This document shows, in pieces, positions 62,952 to 64,000 of a stretch of DNA of 64,000 nt. Position 1 is the first letter of the stretch. Each line of letters begins with the position of its first letter. The DNA is from Ruminiclostridium papyrosolvens DSM 2782 (GTDB lineage: Bacteria > Bacillota > Clostridia > Acetivibrionales > DSM-1351), in contig NZ_CP119677.1 of NCBI RefSeq assembly GCF_029318685.1, forward strand, positions 2,657,001 to 2,721,000. The letters are read 5' to 3'. The translations under genes and the position numbers were made by a program. The notes under the pieces are model-generated. The model was given only the letters and a program-made list of their open reading frames with translations, searched no databases and was not told the origin of the DNA.

Positions 62952-64000
62952 TTATCCTTTAACGCTCTCACCAATGGTATTAGTCATATCTTCAACATGT
63001 TCCTTTGGAAGTTCTTCTCCCTCAGCAGCTGAAAGTTCTTCTTCCTTTTTTACGCCTGCAGGGTCGATTGGATTAACTTCCTTTATGCTAAGACTGATTT
63101 TCTTTGTTTCAGCATCAAATTCAATTATCTTTGCTTCAACCTGTTGGCCAACTGTCAAAGCATCTCCAGGCTTGCCCAAGCGAACTGATGAAATTTGGGA
63201 GATATGAACCAATCCGTCAATTCCTTCTTCGAGTTCAACAAATGCGCCAAATGGTACAAGTCTTACAACTTTACCTGTTGCTACATTACCTACCTGATAT
63301 TTTTCTGCAGCCTTAGCCCATGGATTGTCTGCTTGCTTCTTGTAGCCAAGTGAAATACGCTTCTTTTCCTTGTCGAAATCCAGTACGGAAACAATTATCT
63401 CGTCTCCAACTTTAACAACCTCAGAAGGATGCTTTATCTTGCTCCATGAAAGTTCACTAAGGTGTACAAGTCCGTCTACTCCTCCGATATCTACGAAAGC
63501 ACCGAAGTCCATAAGACTCTTTACCTGACCTTTGTAGGTCTTTCCTATTTCAATACTATTCCATATTACGCTGGATGCAGCTTCCTTATTCTTTTCAATT
63601 AAAATTCTTGCTGAACCAACAACTTTTCTTTTTTGCTTGTTTAATTCTATAATTTCAACCTGTAAAACCTGTTTTACAAATTCAGAAAGATCCTTAATGA
63701 ATCTGTCGCTGATTTGTGAAGCAGGAATAAATACTCTAACACCACTTGCATTACCAATTACGCCGCCGTTAACCTTTTCTGTAACTTTGACCTTTACAGG
63801 CTGCTTGCTTTCATATGCACTCTCAATTACATCCCAACCTTTAACAGCATCAACTCTCTTCTTGCTCAGAAGAACGTTACCTTCGCCATCGTTAACCCTT
63901 ACTACGAAAACGTCAATCTCGTCCCCAACTTTAAGTGATTTTTCAGGATTAAAGTCCGGATCATCAGAAAACTCCTGCATTGGAATGATTCCGTCTGATT
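62952..64000 (-). CDS. rpsA: 30S ribosomal protein S1 (or IspH-S1 fusion), 5' part off the edge
   Basis: The reading frame is open to the right edge, so the gene is cut there. Four S1 RNA-binding domains are visible: one partial (GIIPMQEF at the edge to LLSKKR), then ones ending SKKR-like, LVHLSELSWSKIKHPSEVVKVGDEI and LVHISQISSVRLGKPGDALTVGQQ. An acidic tail follows. The protein binds mRNA on the 30S subunit. In many clostridia the S1 part is fused to the isoprenoid enzyme IspH; the missing N-terminus would tell. An apparent ATG near 63980 is an internal Met, not the start. Confidence 0.93.
   Translation of the reverse strand, partial: SDGIIPMQEFSDDPDFNPEKSLKVGDEIDVFVVRVNDGEGNVLLSKKRVDAVKGWDVIESAYESKQPVKVKVTEKVNGGVIGNASGVRVFIPASQISDRFIKDLSEFVKQVLQVEIIELNKQKRKVVGSARILIEKNKEAASSVIWNSIEIGKTYKGQVKSLMDFGAFVDIGGVDGLVHLSELSWSKIKHPSEVVKVGDEIIVSVLDFDKEKKRISLGYKKQADNPWAKAAEKYQVGNVATGKVVRLVPFGAFVELEEGIDGLVHISQISSVRLGKPGDALTVGQQVEAKIIEFDAETKKISLSIKEVNPIDPAGVKKEEELSAAEGEELPKEHVEDMTNTIGESVKG

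Noticed and set aside
62952-63980. ATG near 63980 as the start of rpsA
   Set aside because: The frame stays open upstream and encodes S1-domain residues (SDGIIP), so the Met is internal and the gene continues off the edge.
1-64000. CRISPR arrays, insertion sequences, prophage or integrons
   Set aside because: I found no regularly spaced repeats, transposase, integrase or phage structural genes on either strand.

Overview
The window is chromosomal DNA from an AT-rich, anaerobic, endospore-forming Firmicute. It most resembles a mesophilic Clostridia lineage of the Ruminiclostridium / Clostridium cellulolyticum type; the genus is inference. The signs are strong GGAGG ribosome sites, frequent TTG/GTG starts, dipicolinate synthase genes (spoVFA/spoVFB), the rpsO-pnp-M16 protease-spoVF-tepA-ylzJ order known from Bacillus, a Gram-positive LexA regulon and a vanG-type cluster like that of Clostridioides difficile. 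I see no phage, insertion sequence, CRISPR array or plasmid function.

1-8 kb: an AraC-type regulator, then (minus strand) a P-type cation ATPase behind a NiCo-type riboswitch with an overlapping terminator, glyA, an AIR-synthase-like protein and a DUF2225 protein. 7.5-18 kb: thiI and a cysteine desulfurase, a small Cys-rich protein and a six-gene membrane complex laid out like hydrogenase-4 (BCEFG plus fused HI). The large subunit lacks all four NiFe cysteines, so this is an energy-converting-hydrogenase-related (Ehr-like) complex rather than a hydrogenase.

18-27 kb: lexA divergent from a yneA-like LysM protein with LexA boxes between them, then a minus-strand miaB-ylbF-mutS-mutL-miaA-hfq block. 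27-35 kb: a GNAT protein, a hotdog thioesterase, ylzJ, tepA, spoVFB, spoVFA (with a sigma-K-like promoter), an M16 peptidase, pnp (with a 72-nt leader hairpin) and rpsO. 35-40 kb: a plus-strand MoxR / DUF58 / transglutaminase operon.

41-50 kb: a complete D-Ala-D-Ser vancomycin-resistance cluster in the order vanR-vanS-vanG-vanXY-vanT. Both of its promoters carry direct repeats with 11-bp phasing. Next to it lie a second two-component system, a CopZ-like metallochaperone and a DUF2318 Fe-S protein. 50-58 kb: envelope and housekeeping genes (LytR-CpsA-Psr protein, two stalk-domain exported proteins of which one is an HtrA-like protease, DUF2752, nitrilase, UPF0210/UPF0237). 58-60 kb: a radical-SAM/HhH protein and a DUF4130-type partner. 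Their promoter is a near copy of the lexA promoter with a perfect LexA box, which places the pair in the SOS response. 60-64 kb: murD, tRNA-Leu(CAG), cheR and the 3' part of rpsA.

The observations I would follow first are the SOS-controlled radical-SAM pair, the Ehr-like complex with its Cys-rich companion, and the shared phased operators of the van cluster.
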